From an uncultured Clostridiaceae bacterium (GTDB lineage Bacteria; Bacillota; Clostridia; Lachnospirales; Lachnospiraceae), in assembly GCA_949948825.1 (NCBI GenBank), contig CATLIJ010000192.1:1-5454 (forward strand): 5,454 bases of DNA. The letters are read 5' to 3'. Below are positions 1 to 5,136 of this stretch, piece by piece. Both the position numbers and the translations under genes were made by a program. A model generated the notes under the pieces. It had not been told where the DNA came from. It did not search any database and saw nothing but the letters and a program-made list of their open reading frames with translations. Every line of letters starts with the position of its first letter. Within the stretch, counting starts at the first letter, position 1.

Positions 1-30
1 ATCCTGTTTTTTGTGGAATAAATCAAACAT
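1..30 (-). CDS. Start of an unidentified divergent gene (first ten codons only)
   Basis: Reading leftward from an ATG at 30-28, ten open codons give MFDLFHKKQD before the window ends. The support is the set of signals in front of it: an AGGAGA ribosome binding site (complement of 40-45) nine bases upstream, and a possible minus-strand promoter with a perfect TATAAT (87-82) giving a leader of roughly 45 bases. The gene would be transcribed divergently from the PEP carboxykinase gene. Ten residues are too few to name a family, and I assign no function. The alternative is that this is chance and the true neighbour lies further left. Confidence 0.45.
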   Translation of the reverse strand, partial: MFDLFHKKQD

Positions 31-81
31 AGCAGTTTCTCTCCTGTTTCTTAATATTGTCCGCTGTGGGATATTAAAAAT

Positions 82-110
82 ATTATAGATTAGAATAAAA
101 TTTAACGCAA
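82..110 (-). promoter_or_regulatory. Candidate promoter for the divergent leftward gene
   Basis: On the minus strand there is a perfect -10 box TATAAT (87-82) with a weak -35 TTGCGT (110-105) 17 bases away. Transcription would begin near 75 and run to the ATG at 30. The AT-rich surroundings make a TATAAT match cheap, but its position relative to the ribosome binding site is right. On the plus strand the same stretch holds a possible second promoter toward the PEP carboxykinase gene: TTGTCC at 57-62 and TATTAT at 81-86, 18 bases apart, which is weaker than the one at 163-191. Confidence 0.35.
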
Positions 111-162
111 TACATATTCTTGCTTTGCCTGCTATTTTTTGCCAGAATTCGTGATTGAGATA

Positions 163-191
163 TTGACTTTTAATTCACAAAATGAGATAAT
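163..191 (+). promoter_or_regulatory. Main promoter of the PEP carboxykinase gene
   Basis: A -35 box TTGACT (163-168) and a -10 box GATAAT (186-191) are separated by exactly 17 bases; each matches the housekeeping sigma consensus at five of six positions. Transcription should start near 198, giving a leader of about 40 bases that carries the AAGGAGG ribosome binding site (224-230). I see no convincing catabolite-repression operator or riboswitch in the leader. Confidence 0.75.
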
Positions 192-237
192 AGAAGCAAA
201 TTTCGATTTACGAAGTTTAGATTAAGGAGGAATTGGA

Positions 238-1935
238 ATGGCAACAAAAGCGTATTACCCAATCAGCGAGATCGGCAAGGGAAAGACAGGTTTTTCCAAG
301 ACCAGATCCATCATCGAAGCGGCTTTCTACGGGAACAATGTGGTGAAGGTGAATACCCTGAAGGAAGCGTATGAATTAGCAAAGAATTCTCCAGGAACCA
401 TTGTGACGGACATGCCGGTTTACAGAGGTGAGGAGTTTGGTCTGGAGAAGGATGCCAAAGTGCTGCTGTTTAATGACGGCGCGATCACTGGCCGTTATGC
501 GACTGCCCGCCGGATTGCCGGAGAGCCAGGAGTGGACTGTAATGCCCTGGATATCGTTGCCATGGACGCGGTTTATGAGTCCCGTTGGAAAACCATGTAT
601 CATGCAGAGGTTTTTGTAGGTCTGGACCCGGAATTTATGGTAAAGGCCCATCTGCTTCTTCCGGAAGGGGAAGAGAACATCATGTACAACTGGATGCTGA
701 ACTTCCAGTATATGTCAGATGAGTATGTAAAGATGTATAAAAATTCCAAGCCGGTTGGGGATGGCAAGGAAGCAGACATTTACATTTTCTCTGATCCTCA
801 GTGGACTGGTTCAGACCGTCCGAATGTGTCCTTAGACTGTCTGTCCGACCCGCAGAAGAAGACCCTGTGCTACTTTAACACAGAGACCAACTGCGCCTGC
901 ATTCTGGGTATGAGATATTTTGGCGAGCACAAGAAAGGTACCCTGACCATGGCATGGGCGATTGCCAACCGGAATGGTTATGCTTCCTGCCACGGCGGAC
1001 AGAAAGAGTATCTGCTGGCTGACGGCAAAAAGTATGTGGCTTCCGTGTATGGTCTGTCCGGTTCCGGCAAGTCTACCTTAACTCATGCAAAGCATGGCGG
1101 CAAGTATGAGATCAAAGTGCTTCATGATGATGCTTTTGTAATCAACACAGATACCTGTGCTTCCATCGCCCTGGAGCCCACCTATTTTGACAAGACTGCT
1201 GACTATCCTACTGGATGTGAAGACAACAAGTACCTGCTGACTGCACAGAACTGTTCTGCAACTCTGGACGATGAGGGCAAGTTACAGCTTGTAACCGAGG
1301 ACATCCGCAATGGCAATGGCCGTGCGATCAAGTCTAAACTGTGGTCCCCCAACCGGGTAGATAAGATTGACGCTCCGGTAAATGCAATTTTCTGGATCAT
1401 GAAGGACCCGACCATTCCGCCGGTAGTGAAGCTGAAAGGCGCTTCTCTGGCTTCTGTTATGGGCGCGACCCTGGCTACCAAGCGTTCTTCCGCAGAGCGT
1501 CTGGCTCCTGGCGTAGATCCCAACAAGCTGGTTGTGGTTCCTTATGCGAACCCATTCAGAACCTATCCTCTGGCCAATGACTATGAGAAGTTCAAAAAGC
1601 TGGTGGAAGAGAAGAATGTAGACTGCTATATTGTCAATACAGGCGACTTTATGGGCAAGAAGGTAAAGCCCGCAGATACCCTTGGCATTCTGGAAGCCAT
1701 TGTAGAGGGCAAGGCTGACTTCCACAAATGGGGTCCGTTCTCTGACATCGAGATTCTGGATTGGGAAGGCTTTGTGCCGGATATGAATGATCCTGAATAT
1801 GTAGGTCAGTTGAAGGCCCGCATGAATGACCGTGTCAATGAGATCAAGAACTTTGCAGAGGCAAAGGAAGGCTATGACAAGCTGCCGGATGATGCACTGG
1901 CTGCGATTCAGAAGGTAGTGGACGAATTAGGCTGA
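238..1935 (+). CDS. pckA: Phosphoenolpyruvate carboxykinase (ATP type)
   Basis: This cytoplasmic enzyme interconverts oxaloacetate plus ATP with PEP, CO2 and ADP. In fermenting anaerobes it can run toward oxaloacetate and make ATP, or toward gluconeogenesis; the sequence does not say which. At 565 residues it is slightly longer than the E. coli enzyme (540). Seen in order: a TGR segment (84-86) in place of the oxaloacetate-binding TGRSP loop; the Y-x-GE-x-KKG motif (227-234) with K232/K233; H252 as the likely metal-ligand histidine; the P-loop GLSGSGKST (272-280); HDD (296-298) as the kinase-2 metal site; E313; R362; and NTG (467-469) leading to the nucleotide-binding GKK segment. The order fits PF01293, but many family-signature residues differ, so this is a divergent branch. 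The start is fixed by AAGGAGG seven bases before the ATG. It has its own promoter and terminator and is probably monocistronic. Confidence 0.93.
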   Translation: MATKAYYPISEIGKGKTGFSKTRSIIEAAFYGNNVVKVNTLKEAYELAKNSPGTIVTDMPVYRGEEFGLEKDAKVLLFNDGAITGRYATARRIAGEPGVDCNALDIVAMDAVYESRWKTMYHAEVFVGLDPEFMVKAHLLLPEGEENIMYNWMLNFQYMSDEYVKMYKNSKPVGDGKEADIYIFSDPQWTGSDRPNVSLDCLSDPQKKTLCYFNTETNCACILGMRYFGEHKKGTLTMAWAIANRNGYASCHGGQKEYLLADGKKYVASVYGLSGSGKSTLTHAKHGGKYEIKVLHDDAFVINTDTCASIALEPTYFDKTADYPTGCEDNKYLLTAQNCSATLDDEGKLQLVTEDIRNGNGRAIKSKLWSPNRVDKIDAPVNAIFWIMKDPTIPPVVKLKGASLASVMGATLATKRSSAERLAPGVDPNKLVVVPYANPFRTYPLANDYEKFKKLVEEKNVDCYIVNTGDFMGKKVKPADTLGILEAIVEGKADFHKWGPFSDIEILDWEGFVPDMNDPEYVGQLKARMNDRVNEIKNFAEAKEGYDKLPDDALAAIQKVVDELG

Positions 1936-1947
1936 TTATGAATGGAA

Positions 1948-1998
1948 TGTCTGTCTGAATTGTTATGAATTTTTCAGAAACGGGATTTTGGACAGACA
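1948..1998 (+). repeat. Inverted repeat in the 3' untranslated region of pckA
   Basis: TGTCTGTC (1948-1955) is matched by GACAGACA (1991-1998). Two G-U and two A-U pairs can extend the stem to about 12 pairs, closing a loop of about 27 bases. It lies between the pckA stop codon and the terminator hairpin at 2005 and does not overlap that hairpin. It may be a 3'-end stabilising stem or chance. Confidence 0.35.
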
Positions 1999-2004
1999 GT
2001 GGCA

Positions 2005-2042
2005 GAAGCCGGAAACAACGCAAGGTTTCCGGCTTCCTTTTT
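2005..2042 (+). terminator. Intrinsic terminator after pckA
   Basis: A perfect 12-base-pair stem, GAAGCCGGAAAC (2005-2016) with GTTTCCGGCTTC (2025-2036), closes an 8-base loop and is followed by C and five T residues (2038-2042). It should end the pckA transcript about 100 bases after the stop codon. Because it stands between pckA and the HAD gene, it argues against a simple two-gene operon. Confidence 0.9.
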
Positions 2043-2065
2043 ATACACAGGGCGGAAAAGAGTAT

Positions 2066-2096
2066 GGCCGCTTATACGGCCCCGCTCCGGCGCGGC
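2066..2096 (+). other. GC-rich stretch with two overlapping hairpins before the HAD gene
   Basis: One hairpin is GGCCG (2066-2070) with CGGCC (2077-2081) around a six-base loop. The other is GCCCCGC (2079-2085) with GCGCGGC (2090-2096), six of seven pairs around TCCG. They share bases 2079-2081, so both cannot form fully at once. The segment ends five bases before the ribosome binding site of the HAD gene and is far more GC-rich than the other intergenic DNA here. A regulatory role is speculative. Confidence 0.3.
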
Positions 2097-2100
2097 AAGC

Positions 2101-2107
2101 AGGGGAG
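2101..2107 (+). promoter_or_regulatory. Ribosome binding site that fixes the HAD start
   Basis: AGGGGAG lies six bases before the ATG at 2114. The frame stays open back to an ATG at 1988, but that longer form would translate through the terminator hairpin and lacks such a site. The start at 2114 also places the catalytic DxD at residues 9-11, as expected for the family. Confidence 0.8.
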
Positions 2108-2113
2108 AAGACA

Positions 2114-2758
2114 ATGAAGAAAAAATATGTATTGTTTGACCTGGATGGAACCCTGACGGATTCAGAAGCTGGAATTTTAAACTCCATTGAGTATATGTTA
2201 AGGGTATATGATATATCGGCAGGGGACCGGGACAGCCTTCGGCCATGGCTGGGCCCTCCTCTGAAGGACAGCCTGATGAAATACTGCGGGTTTGAGGAGA
2301 AGAAGGCTTTGGAGGCAGTGGAAAAGTACCGGGAGTATTATGACAAACAGGGAATTTTTGAGAATCAGGTATATCCGGGGATACAGGAATTGCTGTTTGG
2401 TCTGAAGGAACAAGGTTATGTGCTGGCTTTGGCCACATCCAAACCAGAGACAGCAGCTGTGCGGGTGCTGAAGCATTTTAATCTGGACTCTGCATTTACA
2501 TTTATTGGCGGTGCTACTTTGGATGACAGCCGGGTGAAAAAGGGGGATGTAATCCGGTATGTGCTGGAAGCTTTGAAGGTGGAAAGGCTGGAAGATGCAG
2601 TGATGGTAGGAGACCGGGAGCATGATGTGTATGGAGCCAGGGAAAATGGTCTGGAAGTAATCGGGGTGCTTTACGGGTATGGTTCCCGCAGGGAGCTGGA
2701 GGATGCAGGGGCGGATTTTATTGCGGAGAAAACAGAGAATATTCTGGATTTTTTGTGA
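2114..2758 (+). CDS. HAD-superfamily hydrolase, phosphoglycolate phosphatase / 5'-nucleotidase type
   Basis: This is a predicted cytoplasmic phosphatase of 214 residues, a usual length for the Gph-like HAD group with a small helical cap. All four HAD motifs are visible: motif I FDLDGTLTD (8-16), where D9 would be the phospho-accepting nucleophile and D11 the acid/base; motif II with S109 in ATSKP (107-111); motif III lysine K142 or K143 in a VKKGD context; and motif IV GDREHD (166-171) with D167 and D171 binding magnesium. The region from about 17 to 85 should be the alpha-helical C1 cap. The GDREHD form is common in Gph-like proteins annotated as phosphoglycolate phosphatases or nucleotidases; substrate cannot be assigned from sequence. 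No clear promoter is visible between the pckA terminator and this gene, and no plus-strand terminator follows it, so readthrough into carD is possible. Confidence 0.88.
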   Translation: MKKKYVLFDLDGTLTDSEAGILNSIEYMLRVYDISAGDRDSLRPWLGPPLKDSLMKYCGFEEKKALEAVEKYREYYDKQGIFENQVYPGIQELLFGLKEQGYVLALATSKPETAAVRVLKHFNLDSAFTFIGGATLDDSRVKKGDVIRYVLEALKVERLEDAVMVGDREHDVYGARENGLEVIGVLYGYGSRRELEDAGADFIAEKTENILDFL

Positions 2759-2897
2759 TTGTTCCATAAACAGACACAGTTTGTACACAGAAGAAAAAAG
2801 CATTAAAAATAGTTCGCTGGACAGAATTCACAAAAATATTCAGCGAAAACAGGGACAAATTTAACAAAAATGAAAAATCAGAAAAAAATCATTAGAA

Positions 2898-2927
2898 ATG
2901 ACAATTCATTTTCTGTTAAAATAGAAT
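2898..2927 (+). promoter_or_regulatory. Candidate carD promoter
   Basis: ATGACA (2898-2903) and TAGAAT (2922-2927), each five of six matches to consensus, are 18 bases apart. Transcription would start near 2934, about 40 bases before the carD ATG, consistent with choosing the start at 2976. An overlapping TAAAAT (2917-2922) is too close to this -35 box. The rest of the gap 2759-2897 is AT-rich and I find no other signal in it beyond one unassigned hairpin. Confidence 0.5.
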
Positions 2928-2960
2928 GGGAACCTTGATGTGAGATTCATGTTTTACAGG

Positions 2961-2966
2961 AAAGGA
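2961..2966 (+). promoter_or_regulatory. Ribosome binding site that fixes the carD start
   Basis: AAAGGA sits nine bases before the ATG at 2976, with a second AGG just before it (2958-2960). The frame is also open from a GTG at 2940, but that form would add twelve residues absent from the family and lacks a comparable site. Confidence 0.75.
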
Positions 2967-2975
2967 AAATGTCAG

Positions 2976-3494
2976 ATGTTTAAAAAAGGGCAATATATTG
3001 TTTATGGTAATTCCGGGGTATGTCAGGTGGAGGACATTGTCACCATGAACATGACCGGAATTACCAAAGACCGTTTGTTTTATGTGCTGATTCCTTCCAG
3101 CCAAAAGGGTGGGAAGATATTTACTCCAGTGGATAATGAGAAAATCGGAATGCGTCCGGTGATGACTCAGGAGGAAGCCACCCAGCTGATTGACGGAATT
3201 TTGGATATTGAGGAGTTTTGGGTGTCCAATGAAAAACAGCGGGAGGCTCAGTACAAGGAATGCATCAAATCCTGCGACTGCAGAGAGTGGGTTCGGATTA
3301 TAAAAACCCTTTATCTGAGAAAGGCAGCCCGAAACGCCCAGGGAAAGAAGATTACTTCTGTAGATCAGAAGTACTTACAGATGGCAGAGGATTTTCTCTA
3401 TTCAGAACTGGAGATTCCTTTGGGAATTCCCAAGTCCAAAATGGAAGCTTACATCGGAAAGAGGATTCAACAGATGAAGCAGGAAAGAACATGA
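2976..3494 (+). CDS. CarD/CdnL-family transcriptional regulator
   Basis: A 172-residue protein of the CarD_CdnL_TRCF family (PF02559), about the usual length. Family members bind the RNA polymerase beta subunit and stabilise the open promoter complex; they are general regulators rather than operator-specific repressors. The N-terminal RNA polymerase-interacting domain (about 1-65) begins with FKKGQYIVYGNSGVCQVEDI and includes IFTPVDNEKIGMRPV (48-62). The helical C-terminal domain (about 66-165) carries W82, a candidate for the tryptophan that wedges into the promoter in characterised homologues, plus CREWVRIIKTLYLRKAAR and a SELEIPLGI segment near 143-151. It stands alone, with a likely promoter at 2898-2927 and a terminator shared with pyrI. 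A short tandem duplication covers its stop codon. Assignment to the family is firm; the genes it controls cannot be read from here. Confidence 0.9.
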   Translation: MFKKGQYIVYGNSGVCQVEDIVTMNMTGITKDRLFYVLIPSSQKGGKIFTPVDNEKIGMRPVMTQEEATQLIDGILDIEEFWVSNEKQREAQYKECIKSCDCREWVRIIKTLYLRKAARNAQGKKITSVDQKYLQMAEDFLYSELEIPLGIPKSKMEAYIGKRIQQMKQERT

Positions 3495-3507
3495 AGCAGG
3501 AAAAAAG
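3474..3507 (+). repeat. 17-base tandem duplication across the carD stop codon
   Basis: Two adjacent 17-base units (3474-3490 and 3491-3507) both start with ATGAAGCAGGAAA and agree at 15 of 17 positions. Since 17 is not a multiple of three, the second unit is read out of frame, and the carD stop TGA (3492-3494) is formed by its second to fourth bases. With a single copy the protein would end MKQEKR at a TGA at 3507-3509 rather than MKQERT. Confidence 0.75.
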
Positions 3508-3513
3508 GTGAAC

Positions 3514-3543
3514 AAAAAAGGAAGGCCGCCGCCTTCCCTTTTT
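3514..3543. terminator. Bidirectional terminator between carD and pyrI
   Basis: GGAAGGC (3520-3526) and GCCTTCC (3531-3537) form a seven-pair GC-rich stem around the tetraloop CGCC. Six A residues (3514-3519) precede it and five T residues (3539-3543) follow, so it yields a U-tract on both strands. The hairpin is 25 bases past the carD stop and 7 bases past the pyrI stop, serving both convergent units. Confidence 0.88.
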
Positions 3544-3544
3544 G

Positions 3545-3970
3545 CTATTTGCCATATTTTTCTTCACAATACCGGCAGCGGTAGGTTTCAGTCCGCTCAT
3601 CAGCAAGAAAGAACACATGGGGCAATTCCTGCTCAACAGAGGTAATGCACCGGGGGTTTTTGCATTTAATCACATTGGTAATCTTTTTCGGAAGCTTCAG
3701 TGTCTTTTTTTCTACAATTTTATTGTCCTGAATGATGTTGACTGTAATATTGTGGTCAATGTATCCAAGAACCTGCAAATCCAGCACATCCAGCCCGCCC
3801 TCGATCTTGATAATGTCCTTGCGGCCCATTTTGCTGCTGCGGGCATTTTTGATGATAGCTACCTGGCATTCCAGCTTGTCCAGTCCCAGGTGATAATAAA
3901 TATCCAGGCTTTTTCCGGCCTCAATATGGTCCAGTACGATTCCCTCGCTTAATCCGCTGATATTTAACAT
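3545..3970 (-). CDS. pyrI: Aspartate carbamoyltransferase regulatory chain
   Basis: This 141-residue protein matches PyrI, the nucleotide-binding chain that associates with PyrB and gives allosteric control of the first committed step of pyrimidine synthesis. The N-terminal nucleotide-binding domain includes IVLDHIEAG (11-19) and the family signature MGRKDIIKIE (48-57). The C-terminal zinc domain has four cysteines in the expected C-x4-C and C-x2-C pattern: C103, C108, C132 and C135. E. coli PyrI has 153 residues; this one is slightly shorter at both ends. Its ATG overlaps the end of pyrB by seven bases, so the pair is translationally coupled and presumably made in matched amounts. The terminator hairpin follows seven bases after the TAG. 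Whether ATP, CTP or UTP is the effector here is not evident from sequence. Confidence 0.96.
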   Translation of the reverse strand: MLNISGLSEGIVLDHIEAGKSLDIYYHLGLDKLECQVAIIKNARSSKMGRKDIIKIEGGLDVLDLQVLGYIDHNITVNIIQDNKIVEKKTLKLPKKITNVIKCKNPRCITSVEQELPHVFFLADERTETYRCRYCEEKYGK

Positions 3971-4887
3971 GGCTTTTCCACCTCCAGTAATGTCATAATT
4001 AATGCCATCCGCACATAGACCCCATACTGCACCTGTTTAAAATAGGCGGCTCTTGGGTCGCTGTCTACTTCTGTGGAGATTTCATTGACTCTGGGAAGAG
4101 GATGGAGCACATACATGTCTTCTCTGGCCAGCTTCATTTTTTTCCGGTCCAGAATGTAGCAATCCTTCAGACGGATGTAGTCCTCCTCATTGAAAAAACG
4201 TTCTCTCTGCACCCGGGTCATGTACAAAATATCCAGTTCCGGCATAGCCTCATCTAAGTTATTAACTTCTTTAAAATCAATGTGATTGGCCTTCAGCACA
4301 TCCTCCCGAATGTATTCCGGAACCCGCAGCTCGTCAGGAGCAATGAGCACAAACCGGATATGAGGGTAGCGGACCATGGCATTAATCAGGGAATGGACCG
4401 TGCGGCCGAATTTCAGATCTCCGCACAGGCCAATGGTCATATGTCCCAGGCGGCCAGTGAGGGAACGGATGGTCATAAGGTCTGTGAGCGTCTGCGTAGG
4501 ATGCTGATGTCCGCCGTCGCCTGCATTGATGACTGGAATACGGGATGCCAGAGAAGCCACCAGCGCGGCCCCTTCCTTGGGATGGCGCATAGCAGCAATA
4601 TCCGCATAGCAGGAGATGGTGCGGATCGTGTCAGAGACGCTTTCGCCTTTGGCGGCTGAGCTGGAATCAGCCGAAGAAAAACCAAGTACGCTGCCTCCTA
4701 AGCTTAACATTGCAGATTCAAAGCTTAGGCGGGTCCGGGTACTTGGTTCATAAAATAATGTAGCCAGTTTCCTGCCGTCACATACATGAGCATATTTGGG
4801 AAGATTGTGCTCAATGTCAGAGGCAAGGGTCAGCAGCTGGTCAATCTCTTCTACGGAAAAATCCAATGGGTTTAACATGTGTCTCAT
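3964..4887 (-). CDS. pyrB: Aspartate carbamoyltransferase catalytic chain
   Basis: PyrB joins carbamoyl phosphate and L-aspartate to make N-carbamoyl-L-aspartate and phosphate, the committed step of de novo pyrimidine synthesis. The 307-residue length matches the family (E. coli 311). Visible motifs: the carbamoyl-phosphate loop STRTR (49-53) within FYEPSTRTRLSFESA; the mobile 80s loop with K80 in SSAAKGES; HPTQ (129-132); RVQRER (225-230) in the aspartate domain; HPLPR (262-266); and DPRAAYF (277-283) near the end. With pyrI it should form the allosteric class of holoenzyme. The start at 4887 is set by AAGGAGA (4900-4894) six bases upstream; a second in-frame ATG at 4878 is too far from that site. 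It is first in the operon, stops inside pyrI, and contains a striking nested inverted repeat at the STRTR codons. Confidence 0.97.
   Translation of the reverse strand: MRHMLNPLDFSVEEIDQLLTLASDIEHNLPKYAHVCDGRKLATLFYEPSTRTRLSFESAMLSLGGSVLGFSSADSSSAAKGESVSDTIRTISCYADIAAMRHPKEGAALVASLASRIPVINAGDGGHQHPTQTLTDLMTIRSLTGRLGHMTIGLCGDLKFGRTVHSLINAMVRYPHIRFVLIAPDELRVPEYIREDVLKANHIDFKEVNNLDEAMPELDILYMTRVQRERFFNEEDYIRLKDCYILDRKKMKLAREDMYVLHPLPRVNEISTEVDSDPRAAYFKQVQYGVYVRMALIMTLLEVEKPC
3981..3985 (-). promoter_or_regulatory. pyrI ribosome binding site inside pyrB
   Basis: On the minus strand GGAGG (3985-3981) lies ten bases before the pyrI ATG and within the last codons of pyrB, encoding part of its LEVEKPC tail. 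It lets pyrI be translated despite the overlap with pyrB. Confidence 0.75.
4680..4748 (-). repeat. Nested perfect inverted repeat within pyrB
   Basis: An outer pair of ten-base arms (4680-4689 and 4739-4748, AACCAAGTAC / GTACTTGGTT on the coding strand) encloses an inner pair of nine-base arms (4697-4705 and 4721-4729, CCTAAGCTT / AAGCTTAGG). Internal unpaired segments are 7 and 9 bases and the apical loop is 15. In the mRNA it could form a 19-pair interrupted hairpin over the codons for about residues 47-69, which include the STRTR loop. Confidence 0.8.
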
Positions 4888-4940
4888 AAGGAATCTCCTT
4901 TAGGTGTGTCTGTCAACAGGTTCTGTTTGGTTCGAGGGAT

Positions 4941-4969
4941 ATTATAGCGGATTTTTGTTGGGATTTCCA
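4941..4969 (-). promoter_or_regulatory. pyrBI promoter
   Basis: On the minus strand a perfect -10 TATAAT (4946-4941) lies 17 bases from a -35 TGGAAA (4969-4964), four of six matches. Just upstream are A- and T-tracts (4973-4986) that could act as an UP element. Transcription should start near 4934, giving a leader of about 47 bases. A small palindrome AACAG-n3-CTGTT (4927-4915, minus strand) falls within the first 20 transcribed bases and could be a weak hairpin or an operator. Confidence 0.65.
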
Positions 4970-5046
4970 GTGTTTTTTGGAAAAATTGTTTAGAGGCAGC
5001 TATTTAGTTACAATTCACGGGGCGGAAGAACCTGTAATGAATATTT

Positions 5047-5061
5047 AAGAAAATAATTCTT
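5047..5061. promoter_or_regulatory. Palindrome at the -35 region of the ABC gene promoter
   Basis: AAGAA (5047-5051) and TTCTT (5057-5061) flank AATAA, making a 15-base hyphenated palindrome that overlaps the expected -35 region. A more widely spaced pair, ACCTG (5030-5034) and CAGGT (5066-5070), surrounds it. It is placed as a repressor or activator site might be, but short AT-rich palindromes arise easily by chance. Confidence 0.22.
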
Positions 5062-5087
5062 TATCCAGGTGAAAAATCGTGTATAAT
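5058..5087 (+). promoter_or_regulatory. Candidate promoter of the ABC transporter gene
   Basis: A perfect -10 TATAAT is at 5082-5087. No good -35 exists at the right distance; the best is TTTATC (5060-5065), three of six matches at 16 bases. A weak -35 beside a good -10 suggests dependence on an activator, or simply a modest promoter. The start would be near 5094, about 43 bases before the ATG. Confidence 0.45.
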
Positions 5088-5136
5088 GGACAATGAAAGC
5101 AGAAATGTATGACAGAAGTGGGGAGAGGGAGGCAGA

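Noticed and set aside
1282..1725. Long minus-strand open frames inside the PEP carboxykinase gene (also 1203-1526 and 376-651)
   Set aside because: They lie entirely antisense to a well-supported gene and their translations resemble no protein family I recognise.
1988..2113. A 42-residue N-terminal extension of the HAD protein in the same open frame
   Set aside because: It would be translated through the pckA terminator hairpin, has no ribosome binding site and puts the catalytic DxD far from the N-terminus; the ATG at 2114 has a good site.
1974..2803. Overlapping minus-strand open frames across the HAD gene
   Set aside because: All four HAD motifs are intact on the plus strand; the antisense frames have no motifs or ribosome binding sites of note.
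2813..2847. Seven-pair inverted repeat TTCGCTG / CAGCGAA in the HAD-carD gap as a terminator
   Set aside because: No T-run follows on the plus strand. T-runs exist on the minus-strand side, but no minus-strand gene needs terminating there, and the loop is about 21 bases.
2940..2975. An upstream GTG start for carD
   Set aside because: It adds residues not seen in the family and has no ribosome binding site; AAAGGA before 2976 favours the shorter form.
3491..3509. A six-codon mini-gene (MKQEKR) whose ATG overlaps the carD stop
   Set aside because: It is explained by the tandem duplication of the end of carD and has no other support.
3542..3952. A plus-strand open frame over pyrI
   Set aside because: It starts inside the bidirectional terminator and is antisense to the complete PyrI zinc-domain cysteines.
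4282..4659. A plus-strand open frame within pyrB
   Set aside because: It is antisense to the HPTQ and neighbouring regions of pyrB and shows no features of its own.
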